Below, piece after piece: positions 21,498-32,157 of a stretch of DNA of 34,640 nucleotides. The position numbers were made by a program, and so were the translations under genes. The stretch is from Candidatus Zixiibacteriota bacterium. Lineage in GTDB: Bacteria; Zixibacteria; MSB-5A5; WJJR01. The notes under the pieces are model-generated. The model worked only from the letters and a program-made list of their open reading frames with translations. It did not search any database and had not been told where the DNA came from. How positions within the stretch are numbered: the stretch's first letter is position 1; every line of letters begins with the position of its first letter. Location of the stretch: positions 1-34,640 of the forward strand of contig JACQFV010000008.1 of NCBI GenBank assembly GCA_016199865.1. Reading direction: 5' to 3'.

Positions 21498-22925
21498 ATG
21501 CCGCTGGATTTTGACGTTATGGAGGTGGTCCACCAGATCACCAAGGCCAAGAACCTTGATCAGGAGTACGTCCTCGAGACCATCAAAGAGGGTCTGATGA
21601 CGGCCGCCAAGAAGCGTTTCGGTGAGGCGGACAACATCAAGGTGCACATCGACCGTCGCGAGGGCGAAGTGTACATGGTGGCGACCAAGACCGTCGTGGC
21701 CTACGTGCAGGACGCCCAGCACGAGATTTCGCTGGTCGAAGCGCAGGAGATCGACGAGGAATCCGAGATCGGCGATGAGATGGAAGTCGAGTTGCCGTTC
21801 GAGGAATTCGGCCGCAACGCCATCGCCGCCACCAAGCAGATTCTGGTGCAACGCATCCGGGAGCGTGAACGGGAGCAGATCTACGCCGAATACAAGGATC
21901 GTATCGGCGAGGTGGTGACCGGCATCGTGCAGCACATCGACAAGGGCACGATTATCGTCAACCTCGCGGGCGCCGAGGCGGTGGTCCCGCACAAGGAACA
22001 GATTCCCCGCGAGCGGTTCCGTCAGGGGGATCGGATTCGCGCCTATATTGCCGACGTTCAGCCCAACCTCAAGGGGCCGCAGATCGTCCTGTCGCGAGCG
22101 CATCCCGGGCTCCTGCTGCGCCTCTTCGAATTGGAAGTCCCTGAGATTTTTGAGAAGATCGTGGAGATCAAGGCCGTGGCCCGCGAGCCCGGGGAACGAT
22201 CCAAAGTGGCCGTGGCCTCGATTGACGATCGCGTCGATCCGGTCGGCGCCTGCGTGGGCGTCAAGGGGGTGCGTGTCCAGTCCGTCGTGCGCGAACTGGC
22301 CAATGAGCGCATCGACATTGTCCCCTGGGACTCCGATTCGGAGACATTCGTCGCCCGCGCTCTGGCTCCGGCCCGTGTCGTGCAGGTCAAGACCGACCCG
22401 GAGAGCAAGGCGATGACCGTGATCGTCGACGATGATAAACTGTCGCTGGCGATCGGACGAAATGGCCAGAATGCCCGTCTGGCCGCCAAACTGACGGGAT
22501 GGAAGATCACGATTCGCTCGGAGTCGCAGTATCTGGCCCAGCGGTCGCGCGTTCATGAAACCAACACACCGCTGGTCGAGTTGCCGGGAATCGGCGAAGT
22601 CACCAAGTCCCGCTTGGAAGCCGTGGGCATCGATTCGATTGAGACTTTAGCCGCCAAGACGGCGGAGGAATTGGTCGAGATCGAGGGGATCGGGCCCAAG
22701 ACCGCCGGCAAACTGATCGAGGCGGCGCAAGAGTATGTCTCCCAGCACGTCGACATGACCGTACCCATTGTCGCTCCGAGCTCCCGTTCCACCAAGGGAG
22801 ATGAATTGTTCGAGGACGTGGTCGGCGAGGATGAACCCGAGCCGGTGGAAGAAGAGCACCATGAGTTGGAGCAACTCCCCCCGGATGCGGCTGCACCCAA
22901 ACGACGGATCAAAGAGAAGAAATAA
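21498..22925 (+). CDS. nusA: Transcription termination/antitermination factor NusA
   Basis: S1 region, KH motifs (DPVGACVGVKGVRVQSVVRELANERIDIVPW; LAIGRNGQNARLAAKLTGWKI), C-terminal HhH repeats (LPGIGEVTKSRLEAVGI, IEGIGPKTAGKLI). Confidence 0.97.
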   Translation: MPLDFDVMEVVHQITKAKNLDQEYVLETIKEGLMTAAKKRFGEADNIKVHIDRREGEVYMVATKTVVAYVQDAQHEISLVEAQEIDEESEIGDEMEVELPFEEFGRNAIAATKQILVQRIREREREQIYAEYKDRIGEVVTGIVQHIDKGTIIVNLAGAEAVVPHKEQIPRERFRQGDRIRAYIADVQPNLKGPQIVLSRAHPGLLLRLFELEVPEIFEKIVEIKAVAREPGERSKVAVASIDDRVDPVGACVGVKGVRVQSVVRELANERIDIVPWDSDSETFVARALAPARVVQVKTDPESKAMTVIVDDDKLSLAIGRNGQNARLAAKLTGWKITIRSESQYLAQRSRVHETNTPLVELPGIGEVTKSRLEAVGIDSIETLAAKTAEELVEIEGIGPKTAGKLIEAAQEYVSQHVDMTVPIVAPSSRSTKGDELFEDVVGEDEPEPVEEEHHELEQLPPDAAAPKRRIKEKK

Positions 22926-22977
22926 TTGCGCCCAAGCGGTGATGCCTTGCCCGCCGGACGATTCGATCTGACCCCTT

Positions 22978-25479
22978 ATGTCGAGTAAACGACTCTACGA
23001 GGTCGCCCGCGACCACAATCTGTCCGCCGACGCCTTGATGGCCCTGGTCAACCGGCTGGGTTTCGACGTTCGCAGCCATATGAGCGTGGCTGAAGACGAC
23101 CTTCTCGCGGCCATTGAAGCCGAGTTCGGCAAACAGAAAGATGCTCTAAAAGCCGAGATCGCCCTGCGCGAGCGCAAGACGCGCGAACGCAAGGCCAAGG
23201 CACGCGAAGCGGCCGAATTGGAAGCGCAGCGTGCCGCCGAAGTGCATCAGGCCGCTGAGAAAGTGCGGCTGGAGGAAGAAGAACGCAAAGCCAAGGAGGC
23301 GGCGGAAACCGCCGCCAAGGCCGCGGTCGCCGCGGCAGAAGCCGCCCGGCTTCATCAGAAAAAAGCCCCGGTCGCTCCGTCCGGGCCGCCACTCCCGTAC
23401 CGACCCAAGCCAGCCCAGGTGGGCATCGTCGGCCGTCCGGGCGGTGGTGTCGTTCGGCCTCAGTCGATTGCGGGTCGACCCGGGGGCGCCACGGCGCTCG
23501 CGCCGGGACGTCCTGGGGCTCTCGCGTCCTCGGCGCCCGCGGTGCCGGGTGCGGAAGTCGGCCGTCGGCGTCGCCGACGTTCGTCGAAAAAGAAGGGATC
23601 GCGTGTCGACCAGCAGGAAGTCGCGGCGAGTTTCCGGAAGACGATTGCGGAACTGGGCACGCGGGCAAAACCCAAACGCCGCCAGAGACGTGACGGTGAG
23701 CCCGGGACCGACTTTGCAGAGCCAACGAAGACAGTTGAAGTCAACGAGTTCATGTCGATCGCGGAATTGGCCCACAAAATGGGCGTCAGCCCCACAGAGG
23801 TCGTTGCCAAGTGTCTCGAGTTGGGGATGCTCGCCACGGTGAATCAGCGGCTCGATCTGGACACCATCGAGACCATAGCGATCGAATTCGACTACGCCAT
23901 CAAGCAGGTCGAAGAGATCGGCGAAGAGGTCTTGGGTGAAGACGAGGAAGAAGCGGGAACTCCAGGCCCCATTCCGCCCGTCGTGACCATCATGGGCCAT
24001 GTCGACCACGGCAAGACCTCGCTTCTGGACCATATCCGCACATCGAACGTCGTCGCCGGCGAAAAAGGGGGGATCACCCAGCACATCGGCGCTTATTCCG
24101 TGCAGACCCAGCGTGGGCGACTCACTTTTCTGGACACGCCGGGGCACGAAGCATTCACGGCCATGCGCGCCCGGGGCGCGCAGGCGACCGACATCGTCAT
24201 CCTCGTGGTGGCGGTGGACGATGCCGTGATGCCGCAGACAATCGAGGCCATCGACCATGCCAAGGCCGCCGGGGTCCCGATCGTGGTCGCCATCAACAAA
24301 ATGGACCTGCCTGGCGCTGATCCCGAGCGGGTCAAGACCCAGTTGTCCGATCACGGGTTGATTCCCGAAGAATGGAGCGGCACGACCATTATGGTGCCCG
24401 TTTCGGCCCGAACCGGCATGGGCGTCGACAAACTCTTGGAAATGGTCCTGTTGCAGGCGGAACTGCTGGAGTTGAAGGCCGCGCCCGACCGTCGCGCGCG
24501 CGGCGTCATCATCGAAGCCCAGCTGGACCGCGGACGGGGCCCCGTGGCTACGGTACTGGTCAAGTCCGGCACGTTGCGCGCCGGTGATTACTTTGTCACC
24601 GGGCCGTACTGGGGCCGGGTGCGCAACATGGTCGACGAACGCGGCCGCGCGGTCATCGAGGCCCCGCCGGCAACGCCGGTACAGGTTACCGGTTCCTCGG
24701 GGGTGGCTCAGGCAGGAGATTCGTTCGTCGTCTCAATCGACGAGCAGCAGGCGCGGCATATTTCCCAGATTCGTGAGCGCCTCCGCCGCGAGCAGACTTA
24801 CCGACGCATCGCCAAGCTGAGCTTGACCAATGTGTACGACCGCATCAAAGAGGGGGCGATCCGCGATCTCAAAATCATCATCAAGGGCGACGTCGACGGG
24901 TCGGTCGAAGTGCTCGCCGATACCTTGACCAAGATCAAGTCCGACGAAATCCAGGTCAACGTCATCCATCGTGGCGTCGGCGCGATCAGCGAAACGGATA
25001 TCCTCCTGGCGGCCGCTTCGGAAGCGGTCGTGATCGGGTTCCATGTACGCCCGGATTCACGGGCGCGCGAGCTGGCGGCGCGCGAAGGCGTTGACGTCCG
25101 CCTGTACGACATCATCTATGAGGTCGAATCGGATATCCGCTCAGCCCTCGAGGGAATGCTGACGCCGATCGAGATTGAGGAACGGACCTGTGAGGTGGTC
25201 GTGAAAAACATCTTCAAGATATCGAAAGTGGGCACGATCGCGGGTTGCGAAGTCACCCAGGGCGTGGCCCGGCCCCGTGATCAGGTCCGAATCGTTCGCG
25301 ATGGCGTCACGATATACACCGCGGCGCTCCAGACCGTGCGCCGCTTCAGCGACGACGTCAAGGAAGTGGCGGCGGGGCTGGAATGCGGCATCAAGATCGA
25401 AAACTATAATGACATCAAAGTTGGCGACGTGTTCGAGTTGTTCCGGGTCGTCCAGCAGGAGCGCAAACTCACGTCGTGA
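22978..25479 (+). CDS. infB: Translation initiation factor IF-2
   Basis: IF2_N-like start ([24 protein letters not shown]), charged linker, [38 protein letters not shown]. Confidence 0.98.
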   Translation: MSSKRLYEVARDHNLSADALMALVNRLGFDVRSHMSVAEDDLLAAIEAEFGKQKDALKAEIALRERKTRERKAKAREAAELEAQRAAEVHQAAEKVRLEEEERKAKEAAETAAKAAVAAAEAARLHQKKAPVAPSGPPLPYRPKPAQVGIVGRPGGGVVRPQSIAGRPGGATALAPGRPGALASSAPAVPGAEVGRRRRRRSSKKKGSRVDQQEVAASFRKTIAELGTRAKPKRRQRRDGEPGTDFAEPTKTVEVNEFMSIAELAHKMGVSPTEVVAKCLELGMLATVNQRLDLDTIETIAIEFDYAIKQVEEIGEEVLGEDEEEAGTPGPIPPVVTIMGHVDHGKTSLLDHIRTSNVVAGEKGGITQHIGAYSVQTQRGRLTFLDTPGHEAFTAMRARGAQATDIVILVVAVDDAVMPQTIEAIDHAKAAGVPIVVAINKMDLPGADPERVKTQLSDHGLIPEEWSGTTIMVPVSARTGMGVDKLLEMVLLQAELLELKAAPDRRARGVIIEAQLDRGRGPVATVLVKSGTLRAGDYFVTGPYWGRVRNMVDERGRAVIEAPPATPVQVTGSSGVAQAGDSFVVSIDEQQARHISQIRERLRREQTYRRIAKLSLTNVYDRIKEGAIRDLKIIIKGDVDGSVEVLADTLTKIKSDEIQVNVIHRGVGAISETDILLAAASEAVVIGFHVRPDSRARELAAREGVDVRLYDIIYEVESDIRSALEGMLTPIEIEERTCEVVVKNIFKISKVGTIAGCEVTQGVARPRDQVRIVRDGVTIYTAALQTVRRFSDDVKEVAAGLECGIKIENYNDIKVGDVFELFRVVQQERKLTS

Positions 25480-25751
25480 TCGGCAGCGCCCGCCTCGAGT
25501 TGCGCCTGCCGGGATGCCACAGTCTGAAAGAGAAGCGCGGCATCCTCAGGCGGTTTCTGGAAGGAACGCGGCGCTCCTACGGCGTCGCCATCGCCGAGAT
25601 CGACGCCCAGGATGAATGGCAACGGGCGGTGGTGGAAGCCGCCGCCGTCGGCAACGAGCGCGCCCATCTGCACAGCGTCCTCACCCGAGTGGTCCACGAT
25701 GCCGACCGTCCCGGTGAGATGATCCTGGTCGATTGCGAATTGTCCGTCTGA
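25476..25751 (+). CDS. DUF503 family protein (YlxP-like)
   Basis: GTG start overlapping the infB stop (GTGA); SARLELRLPGCHSLKEKRGILRRFLEGTRRSYGVAIAEIDAQDEWQRAVV; conserved position between infB and rbfA. Confidence 0.88.
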   Translation: MIGSARLELRLPGCHSLKEKRGILRRFLEGTRRSYGVAIAEIDAQDEWQRAVVEAAAVGNERAHLHSVLTRVVHDADRPGEMILVDCELSV

Positions 25752-25793
25752 TCCCGTAAGAGCATCCTGTAAGATGACCGAAGTATACAAACT

Positions 25794-25850
25794 GTGCACG
25801 CCAGGCGCCCTCGCCTGGCGTCACGCCACCCGAGGGCGGGTGGCGTGCAC
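25794..25850. repeat. Double-hairpin repeat family A, copy 3
   Basis: CGCCAGGCG-CCCT-CGCCTGGCG (25799-25820) and CACGCCACCCG-AGGG-CGGGTGGCGTG (25822-25847); outer GTGCACG/CGTGCAC. Confidence 0.9.
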
Positions 25851-25897
25851 CTTGTTTGTGAGTGTCGGAACTATCATTTCATTAGGGCCCGAACGAT

Positions 25898-26260
25898 ATG
25901 AAGCCTGCTGACCGCAACCGACGGGTCGCCGAGGAAATGCAACGGGTCGTCGCCGAGACGCTGCATCGGGACATCAAGGATTTTGATCTGCGGATGGTCA
26001 CGGTGATCCGCTGCGAACTGGCCCGTGATTTCAGTGAGGTGATCGTGCGGTACTCGGTTCTAGGCAATGAGGACATGCGCCGCCAGTGCGCGACGACCTT
26101 GTCCAAGGTCGCCGGATTCGTGCAACGGCAGGTCGGCCTGGCCATCAAACTCCACCGCGTCCCCCACGTGCGTTTCCAGTTCGATGCGTCGATTGAAGAA
26201 GGATTGAAGCTGGAACAGTTGTTTGACCGGATCACGCGCGAACGCAATGCCGATCAGTAG
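25898..26260 (+). CDS. rbfA: Ribosome-binding factor A
   Basis: RRVAEEMQRVVAETLHRDIKD, HVRFQFDASIEEGLKLEQLFDRI; position in the nusA/infB cluster. Confidence 0.93.
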   Translation: MKPADRNRRVAEEMQRVVAETLHRDIKDFDLRMVTVIRCELARDFSEVIVRYSVLGNEDMRRQCATTLSKVAGFVQRQVGLAIKLHRVPHVRFQFDASIEEGLKLEQLFDRITRERNADQ

Positions 26261-27263
26261 ACCAACGGCCCAACGCATCGCCCGGCTTCTGGACGGAGCG
26301 CAGCGGATTCTCATTTCGTCCCATCGGGACCCCGACGGCGATTCGATCGGCTGTCAGTTGGCGTTCCACGAGTATTGGACCAAGCAAAAGGGGCGCCCCG
26401 CCGACGTGCTCGACCACGGCACCATTCCGTTACGGTATCGTTTTCTGGATCCCACCGGGATCATCCGCGCCGCAAGACACGGCCCGGTCCGATCCAGATG
26501 GGACGCCGCGGTCATCTTCGAATGTTCCAGTCTGGACCGCGTTGGCAACGTCGCCAGACTGGTCCCGTCGGGGCTGCCGATCATCAACATCGATCATCAT
26601 GAACGCAACGATAGCTACGGCACCGTCAACGTGCTGGATAGCCAACGGTCGGCGTGCGCCGAACTGGTGTTTGAACTTCTGCGCTTGTGGAAAGCCCGCA
26701 TCACGCCGCGGATGGCGCAACTTCTGGCGGCGGCCGTTCTCACCGACACGGGACGGTTCCGTCATCCGAGTACGAACGAGGGCACGTTGCGCACCACGGC
26801 TGAGCTCCTCCGTCTGGGCGCCGACCTCACGGCCTTGACCGACAGGATTTACTTCTCGCAGCCCGAATCGCACTTTCGCCTGTTCCATCATGTCTTGGGG
26901 CAGGCCGAACTGCGTAATCGGGGGCGAATCTGCCTCTTGTATCTGCGAGCCAGTGACCGCCGGCGTTATCGCGTGCCCTCCGGCGACATGGAAGGCCTGG
27001 TCGACTTTTCCCTCTCCTTGCAGGGCGTCCGGGTGGGCGCTCTCCTGAAGGAGCGGGGGCCGCGCAAGACGAAAGTGAGTCTCCGTTCTTCCGATTCGGT
27101 AGACGTGGCCGCCGTGGCGCGACAGTTCGGCGGGGGCGGACACAAGAACGCGGCCGGGTGCCTGATGGATCTGTCTTTGGGCGCGGCGGCCGACGCTATT
27201 GTCAAGGCCATCGGACCACTTCCTCAGAATTATGCCCACGTAAGAGCGAAGTCAACGAAATGA
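26247..27263 (+). CDS. nrnA: DHH/DHHA1 family phosphoesterase, NrnA-like oligoribonuclease/pAp phosphatase
   Basis: ILISSHRDPDGDSIGCQLAFH, IINIDHHERND, VLTDTGRFRHPST, FGGGGHKNAAGC; overlaps rbfA by 14 nt and truB by ATGA. Confidence 0.88.
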   Translation: MPISRPTAQRIARLLDGAQRILISSHRDPDGDSIGCQLAFHEYWTKQKGRPADVLDHGTIPLRYRFLDPTGIIRAARHGPVRSRWDAAVIFECSSLDRVGNVARLVPSGLPIINIDHHERNDSYGTVNVLDSQRSACAELVFELLRLWKARITPRMAQLLAAAVLTDTGRFRHPSTNEGTLRTTAELLRLGADLTALTDRIYFSQPESHFRLFHHVLGQAELRNRGRICLLYLRASDRRRYRVPSGDMEGLVDFSLSLQGVRVGALLKERGPRKTKVSLRSSDSVDVAAVARQFGGGGHKNAAGCLMDLSLGAAADAIVKAIGPLPQNYAHVRAKSTK

Positions 27264-28255
27264 TGAGCGTCGCGGCAATTCCAGAGGTACGACAAGAGCA
27301 GGAATCGGGGAATCCAGTCACCGACGGCATCCTCCCCATTGACAAACCGACGGGGATGACGTCACACGACGTCGTAGACGTCATCCGCCGACTCTATGGA
27401 GTCCGGCGGGTGGGTCACACCGGTACGCTTGATCCGGCGGCCTCCGGACTTCTCTTGCTGATGCTGGGTCGTGCCACCAAAGCCGCCCCGTGGCTCACCG
27501 CCCAGGAGAAGACTTACCTGGCGTCCATCGAATTTGGCTCGACGTCAGACTCAGGCGACTCCGAAGGGCGCATTGCTGCCACACCCGATGCCACACCGCC
27601 CGGGCGTGATGAACTCGCGGCGCTGATCTCGCAGTTTGTGGGAACGATTGCCCTGGCTGTCCCCGATCTATCGGCCGTGCACACGGATGGTCGGCGTCGC
27701 TATGAACTCGCCCGTCTGGGGGAAACACCGGCGCCGGTTCAACGGGATGCCACAATCCATGAACTGGCACTGCTCCGATACGATCCCCCGGTCGCCGAGA
27801 TGCGTGTCCGATGTTCCTCGGGAACCTACATCCGCTCGCTGGCGTCGGCGTTGGGGAGTACGGCGGGATGCGGCGCCTACCTCAAGGGACTGACACGCGA
27901 ACAGATCGGACGATGCGACCTGAATTCGGCTTTCGCCCTTAAGGAACTCAATGAACGATCGACTTTGGGAGAGCCGCTTCCCCAGCCAAGACCGCTCGGG
28001 GACTTTCTCGATCTGCCGGGGATCGATCTGTCGCCTTCAGGCGAGATGGCCGTGCGGCATGGACGCCCCATTGTCGCAAGGGACATCGTTGGAGTCGACT
28101 TGCATGTTGTCACGGGTGACACAGTGGCCCTGCGCGCAACCGACCGGCGGGTTATCGCCATCGGCCAAGCCATGTTCAACGCCACGCAATGCCCCGGATC
28201 GTTGCCCAGTTCCGGAGAATCGCTCTTCGAATACCAGCGGGTGCTCATCGGATGA
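27260..28255 (+). CDS. truB: tRNA pseudouridine(55) synthase TruB
   Basis: GILPIDKPTGMTSHDVVDVIRRLYGVRRVGHTGTLDPAASGLLLLMLGRATK; CSSGTYIRSLASALG. Confidence 0.95.
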   Translation: MMSVAAIPEVRQEQESGNPVTDGILPIDKPTGMTSHDVVDVIRRLYGVRRVGHTGTLDPAASGLLLLMLGRATKAAPWLTAQEKTYLASIEFGSTSDSGDSEGRIAATPDATPPGRDELAALISQFVGTIALAVPDLSAVHTDGRRRYELARLGETPAPVQRDATIHELALLRYDPPVAEMRVRCSSGTYIRSLASALGSTAGCGAYLKGLTREQIGRCDLNSAFALKELNERSTLGEPLPQPRPLGDFLDLPGIDLSPSGEMAVRHGRPIVARDIVGVDLHVVTGDTVALRATDRRVIAIGQAMFNATQCPGSLPSSGESLFEYQRVLIG

Positions 28256-29295
28256 GCCAGACGTTTGCCGGCATACCCCAGCCGCGCCCGATTGTCAGAC
28301 TCGACACCGAGTCTGGTGTGGCTAAACATGTCAGTACACCAACGGTCGTCTGCGTGGGCACTTTCGATGGCGTTCATCTGGGCCATCAGATGATCGTTCG
28401 ACGCGGGCGGGCTCTGGCGGACGAACGCGGCTGGCCCTTGTGGGTGCTCACCTTTCATCCCCACCCGAAGACAGTTGTCCAACCGGCCCGAGCCCCGCTT
28501 CTGTTGACCGATCCGGAAGAGCGGGTGGCGCTTTTCTCAGCGTATGGCGCCGACGGCGCCGTGATCCTGCATTTCGATGCCGCTACGGCCCGCACGGGTG
28601 CCCAGGAATTTGCTGAGTCTATGCTTGGCGGCCAGATGCAGGCCGGAGCGGTGGTCGTCGGCGAGGACTTCGCCTTCGGCCGGGCCAGAGAGGGGACAGC
28701 CCAGTTTCTGGCGGAATGGGGGCAACGGACGGCACGGAAGGTGGAGATTGTCCCATTGGTCAAAAACGGCGACGACGAAGCCATCCGCTCAAGCGTAATC
28801 CGCAACTGTCTGAGCCACGGCGACTTCGGGCGGGCCATCCGGCTCATGGGGCATCCGTACCTTTTTACCGGTCGCGTGGTCAAAGGAGACGGCCGGGGCA
28901 AAGAGCTCGGATATCCCACTTGGAATCTGGCCCCCAGTGAGGTTAAATTGTCTCCGGAGGCGGGGGTTTACATCGGCTGGACTTGGCGGCCGAGACCCAT
29001 GCCGGCGATGGCGTATTATGGCTCCAACCCGACCTTCGGGGAACACCCCTCCCGGCTGGAGGTTCATGTCTTGGATGGGGAAGAAGAAGATCGGACGCCA
29101 CAGGGCCCGGTCGAAGGGATCTGGCTGACTGAGTTTGTCCGTCCCGAGAAGAGATTCGGCGGAGCCGACGAGTTGGTCAGGCAAATGGTTGACGACGAAC
29201 AAGTGGCGCGATTGAAACTGAACTTGAAGCCAACGATCCAAACCACGACTACTCACCTTAAGACCGAAAGGAGAAAACCAGCCAGTGCCGGCTGA
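28252..29295 (+). CDS. ribF: Bifunctional riboflavin kinase/FAD synthetase
   Basis: [85 protein letters not shown] overlap with truB. Confidence 0.95.
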   Translation: MSQTFAGIPQPRPIVRLDTESGVAKHVSTPTVVCVGTFDGVHLGHQMIVRRGRALADERGWPLWVLTFHPHPKTVVQPARAPLLLTDPEERVALFSAYGADGAVILHFDAATARTGAQEFAESMLGGQMQAGAVVVGEDFAFGRAREGTAQFLAEWGQRTARKVEIVPLVKNGDDEAIRSSVIRNCLSHGDFGRAIRLMGHPYLFTGRVVKGDGRGKELGYPTWNLAPSEVKLSPEAGVYIGWTWRPRPMPAMAYYGSNPTFGEHPSRLEVHVLDGEEEDRTPQGPVEGIWLTEFVRPEKRFGGADELVRQMVDDEQVARLKLNLKPTIQTTTTHLKTERRKPASAG

Positions 29296-29554
29296 AACGG
29301 AAAAGAGACAGGCGATCGTCAAGGCGTACCGGCTGCATGAGTCAGACACCGGTTCGCCGGAGGTGCAAGTCGCGCTTCTGTCGTCGCGCATCGCCAAGGT
29401 CACGGATCATCTGGAACGCAACGTCAGCGATTTTTCCTCGCGGCGTGGGTTGCTGAAAATGGTGGGGCAGCGCCGCCGGCTCTTGAATTATCTGCGCCGC
29501 AGCGATATCGCCGCCTACCGGCAACTGTTGGACAATCTGAACCTGCGCAAATAA
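29285..29554 (+). CDS. rpsO: 30S ribosomal protein S15
   Basis: [63 protein letters not shown] start, overlaps ribF. Confidence 0.97.
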   Translation: MPAETEKRQAIVKAYRLHESDTGSPEVQVALLSSRIAKVTDHLERNVSDFSSRRGLLKMVGQRRRLLNYLRRSDIAAYRQLLDNLNLRK

Positions 29555-29603
29555 TCTTGCGCCATCGGGCGGGACGGGGAATCGTCTCGCGGCGGGACCC
29601 AGG

Positions 29604-29696
29604 ATCAGGCACGAGTAAACCTCGGCCCCGGGGCGAGCCGTCCACCCCAACCGGCCGACCGCCAATGCGGTCCGGCCGGGCCAAGCCCCACCTGAT
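29604..29696 (+). ncRNA. Candidate structured RNA element in the rpsO-pnp spacer (putative pnp leader)
   Basis: Nested complementarity: ATCAGG(29604-29609)/CCTGAT(29691-29696); GGGGC(29630-29634)/GCCCC(29685-29689); CCGGCCGACCGC-CAAT-GCGGTC(C)GGCCGG (29651-29679, one bulge); CGAG/CTCG (29612-29615/29621-29624). Confidence 0.5.
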
Positions 29697-29748
29697 GAAT
29701 CGATGAAAGGGCGTGGACCGCGCGGGCGGCCACGCGGCAGAATCATTT

Positions 29749-31923
29749 ATGGAACGAGTAGAGCTCGATTTCGGCGGCCGTCCGTTTTCCATCGAAACCG
29801 GACACGTCGCCCGTCAGGCCAACGGCGCCGCCTTGGTGCGCCATGGCGACACGGTTGTGATGGCGGCGGTGGTGGCCTCCAAGGAACCGCTTCTGGGACG
29901 CGACTTTTTCCCGTTGCAGGTTGATTACCGGGAAAAGGCCTACGCAGCCGGGAAAATACCCGGCGGCTTCTTCAAACGCGAAGGGCGCCCCTCGGAAAAG
30001 GAAACCCTGTCGGCGCGGATGATCGACCGGCCGCTACGGCCATTGTTTCCGGAAGGGTACAAGAACGAGGTCCAGGTTTACGTCAACGTCCTGTCCTCCG
30101 ATCAGCAGAACGACGCCGACGTGCTCGGCATCTGCGCCGCGGCCGCGTCGCTGGCGATCTCGGATGTGCCCTTTGAACACTTGGTCGCCGGGGCGCGTGT
30201 CGGGCGCGTTGATGGGGCGTTCGTGATCAATCCGACGATTGCCCAATTGGAAGTGTCCGACATCAACCTCGTCGTTGCCGGCACACGCTCCGACGTCATC
30301 ATGGTTGAGGGCGGATGTCTGGAAGTCTCGGAAGACGATCTGGCCGCGGCCCTGGAATTCGGGCTGCGTGAAGTCGGAATGTTGGTCGATCTCATTGATC
30401 GTCTCAAGTCCCGGATCGGACGCCCCAAGTTGCCGTTCACGCCGACGCCCGTCGATCCCGAACTGTCGCGCCTTGTTGCCGGCCAGACGACCGACCGCAT
30501 CCGCCAGGCCAATCAGCTCACGGACAAAACCGAACGGGAAGACGCTCTGGCCGTGATCCAGAAGGCCGTTCAAACGGCCCTGGCCGAGCAATTCCCCGAT
30601 CAGGACCGCGTCATCGCGGCGGTGTTGGATGATATCGAGCGCGACGATCTGCGCGAACGGGTCTTGACGCAATCGCGGCGCGCCGATGGCCGTGGGCCGG
30701 ATGACATCCGTGCCATCTCGGCCGAGGTCAATTTCCTGCCCCGCACTCACGGTTCGTCATTGTTCACCCGCGGCCAGACGCAGGCCCTGGCGGCCGTCAC
30801 CTTGGGCACGAAAGTCGACGAGCAGCGCATTGACAATTTGATGGGGGATACGAAGAAGAGCTACATGCTGCATTACAATTTCCCGTCCTACTCGGTCGGT
30901 GAAGTGCGGCCGATCCGAGGTCCAGGACGCCGTGAGATCGGCCACGGCGCTTTGGCCGAACGCGCCATCCAACCGGTCATCCCCAATGAGGAGATGTTCC
31001 CCTACACGATCCGGATCGTCTCCGACGTGCTCGAATCGAACGGGTCCTCCTCGATGGCGACGGTCTGCGCCGGCTCCTTGGCCCTGATGGACGCCGGTGT
31101 TCCGATCAAGGCCCCGGTGGCCGGGATCGCCATGGGGTTGATCAAGTCCGACGGCCGGTTTGTCGTCCTGACCGACATCCTCGGGGTCGAGGACCATCTC
31201 GGCGACATGGACTTCAAAGTCACCGGCACGCGCACGGGGATCACCGCCTTTCAGATGGACCTGAAGATCGAAGGGCTGTCGTTTGCGATCCTGCGCGAAG
31301 CCCTCGCCAAGGCGCGGCTCGCCCGGTTGCACGTCTTGGACCGCATGGCGGCCACGCTGGCTGAGCCGCGACCCGAACTGTCACCGTATGCGCCGCGCAT
31401 TCTGATCTTCCAGATCAAGGTCGATCGGATCGGCGACGTCATCGGCCCAGGCGGCAAGCACATCCGCGGCATCTGCGAACAAACCGGCGCCAAGATCGAC
31501 ATCGATGACGACGGCACCGTGATCATCGCCTCGGTGGACGTGACCGCGGCGGAAGCGGCCAAACGGATGGTTCTGGCGCTCGTGGAAGAACCCGAACTGG
31601 ACCGCGTCTACGAGGGAAAGGTGCGCCGGATCACCGCCTTCGGCGCCTTTGTCGAGATTCTGCCCGGCACCGATGGGCTGGTGCACATCTCCGAACTCGA
31701 TTACGGCCGAACGGAACGGGTCGAGGACGTGCTCAAGATGGGCGAGACGGTCCAAGTGAAAGTGATCGAGATCGATCCCGAAGGGAAGGTGCGCTTATCC
31801 CGCAAGGCGCTCTTGCCCAAGCCGGAAGGGTATGTCGAGTCGGACCGCCCAAGCTCCAGACCGCCGCGACGCCCTTCGAACGGTGGCCGGGGAGACCGTC
31901 GGCCGGAGAGACATCGGGGGTAG
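29749..31923 (+). CDS. pnp: Polyribonucleotide nucleotidyltransferase
   Basis: VDYREKAYAAGKIPGGFFKREGRPSEKETLSARMIDRPLRPLFP, SRRADGRGPDDIR, KH domain (VIGPGGKHIRGICEQTGAKIDI), S1 domain (VRRITAFGAFVEILPGTDGLVHISEL). ATG 29749 preferred over GTG 29713. Confidence 0.97.
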   Translation: MERVELDFGGRPFSIETGHVARQANGAALVRHGDTVVMAAVVASKEPLLGRDFFPLQVDYREKAYAAGKIPGGFFKREGRPSEKETLSARMIDRPLRPLFPEGYKNEVQVYVNVLSSDQQNDADVLGICAAAASLAISDVPFEHLVAGARVGRVDGAFVINPTIAQLEVSDINLVVAGTRSDVIMVEGGCLEVSEDDLAAALEFGLREVGMLVDLIDRLKSRIGRPKLPFTPTPVDPELSRLVAGQTTDRIRQANQLTDKTEREDALAVIQKAVQTALAEQFPDQDRVIAAVLDDIERDDLRERVLTQSRRADGRGPDDIRAISAEVNFLPRTHGSSLFTRGQTQALAAVTLGTKVDEQRIDNLMGDTKKSYMLHYNFPSYSVGEVRPIRGPGRREIGHGALAERAIQPVIPNEEMFPYTIRIVSDVLESNGSSSMATVCAGSLALMDAGVPIKAPVAGIAMGLIKSDGRFVVLTDILGVEDHLGDMDFKVTGTRTGITAFQMDLKIEGLSFAILREALAKARLARLHVLDRMAATLAEPRPELSPYAPRILIFQIKVDRIGDVIGPGGKHIRGICEQTGAKIDIDDDGTVIIASVDVTAAEAAKRMVLALVEEPELDRVYEGKVRRITAFGAFVEILPGTDGLVHISELDYGRTERVEDVLKMGETVQVKVIEIDPEGKVRLSRKALLPKPEGYVESDRPSSRPPRRPSNGGRGDRRPERHRG

Positions 31924-31974
31924 AGTCCGAAGGCTGTGGCTGGATTGAGTCACCGATCTCGTTGGTCTTCTTAC

Positions 31975-32049
31975 GGGAGGGCGAAGCTCCTGCTGAGCCG
32001 CTTTTGGTTTCATCTTGAGATGCGGCTCGGCAGGAGCCTCGCCCTCCCA
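31975..32049. repeat. Palindromic intergenic repeat family C, copy 2
   Basis: GGGAGGGCGAAGCTCCTGCTGAGCCGC ... GCGGCTCGGCAGGAGCCTCGCCCTCCC long near-perfect inverted repeat; similar to 5598..5678. Confidence 0.88.
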
Positions 32050-32157
32050 ACCTGCAAGTTCAAGGATCGAGTGGGTGGGAAGGGTAAAGACAGACATTCT
32101 CTCGTGAGAAATCATTTGCTGATAATTAGTTGAATGAATCAACTGAAGTGATTGTTT

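Noticed and set aside
21321-22556. 411 aa minus-strand ORF antisense to nusA
   Set aside because: His/Asp/Leu-rich shadow of nusA with no domain signal.
23146-24354. 402 aa minus-strand ORF antisense to infB
   Set aside because: Shadow ORF opposite a clear IF-2 gene.
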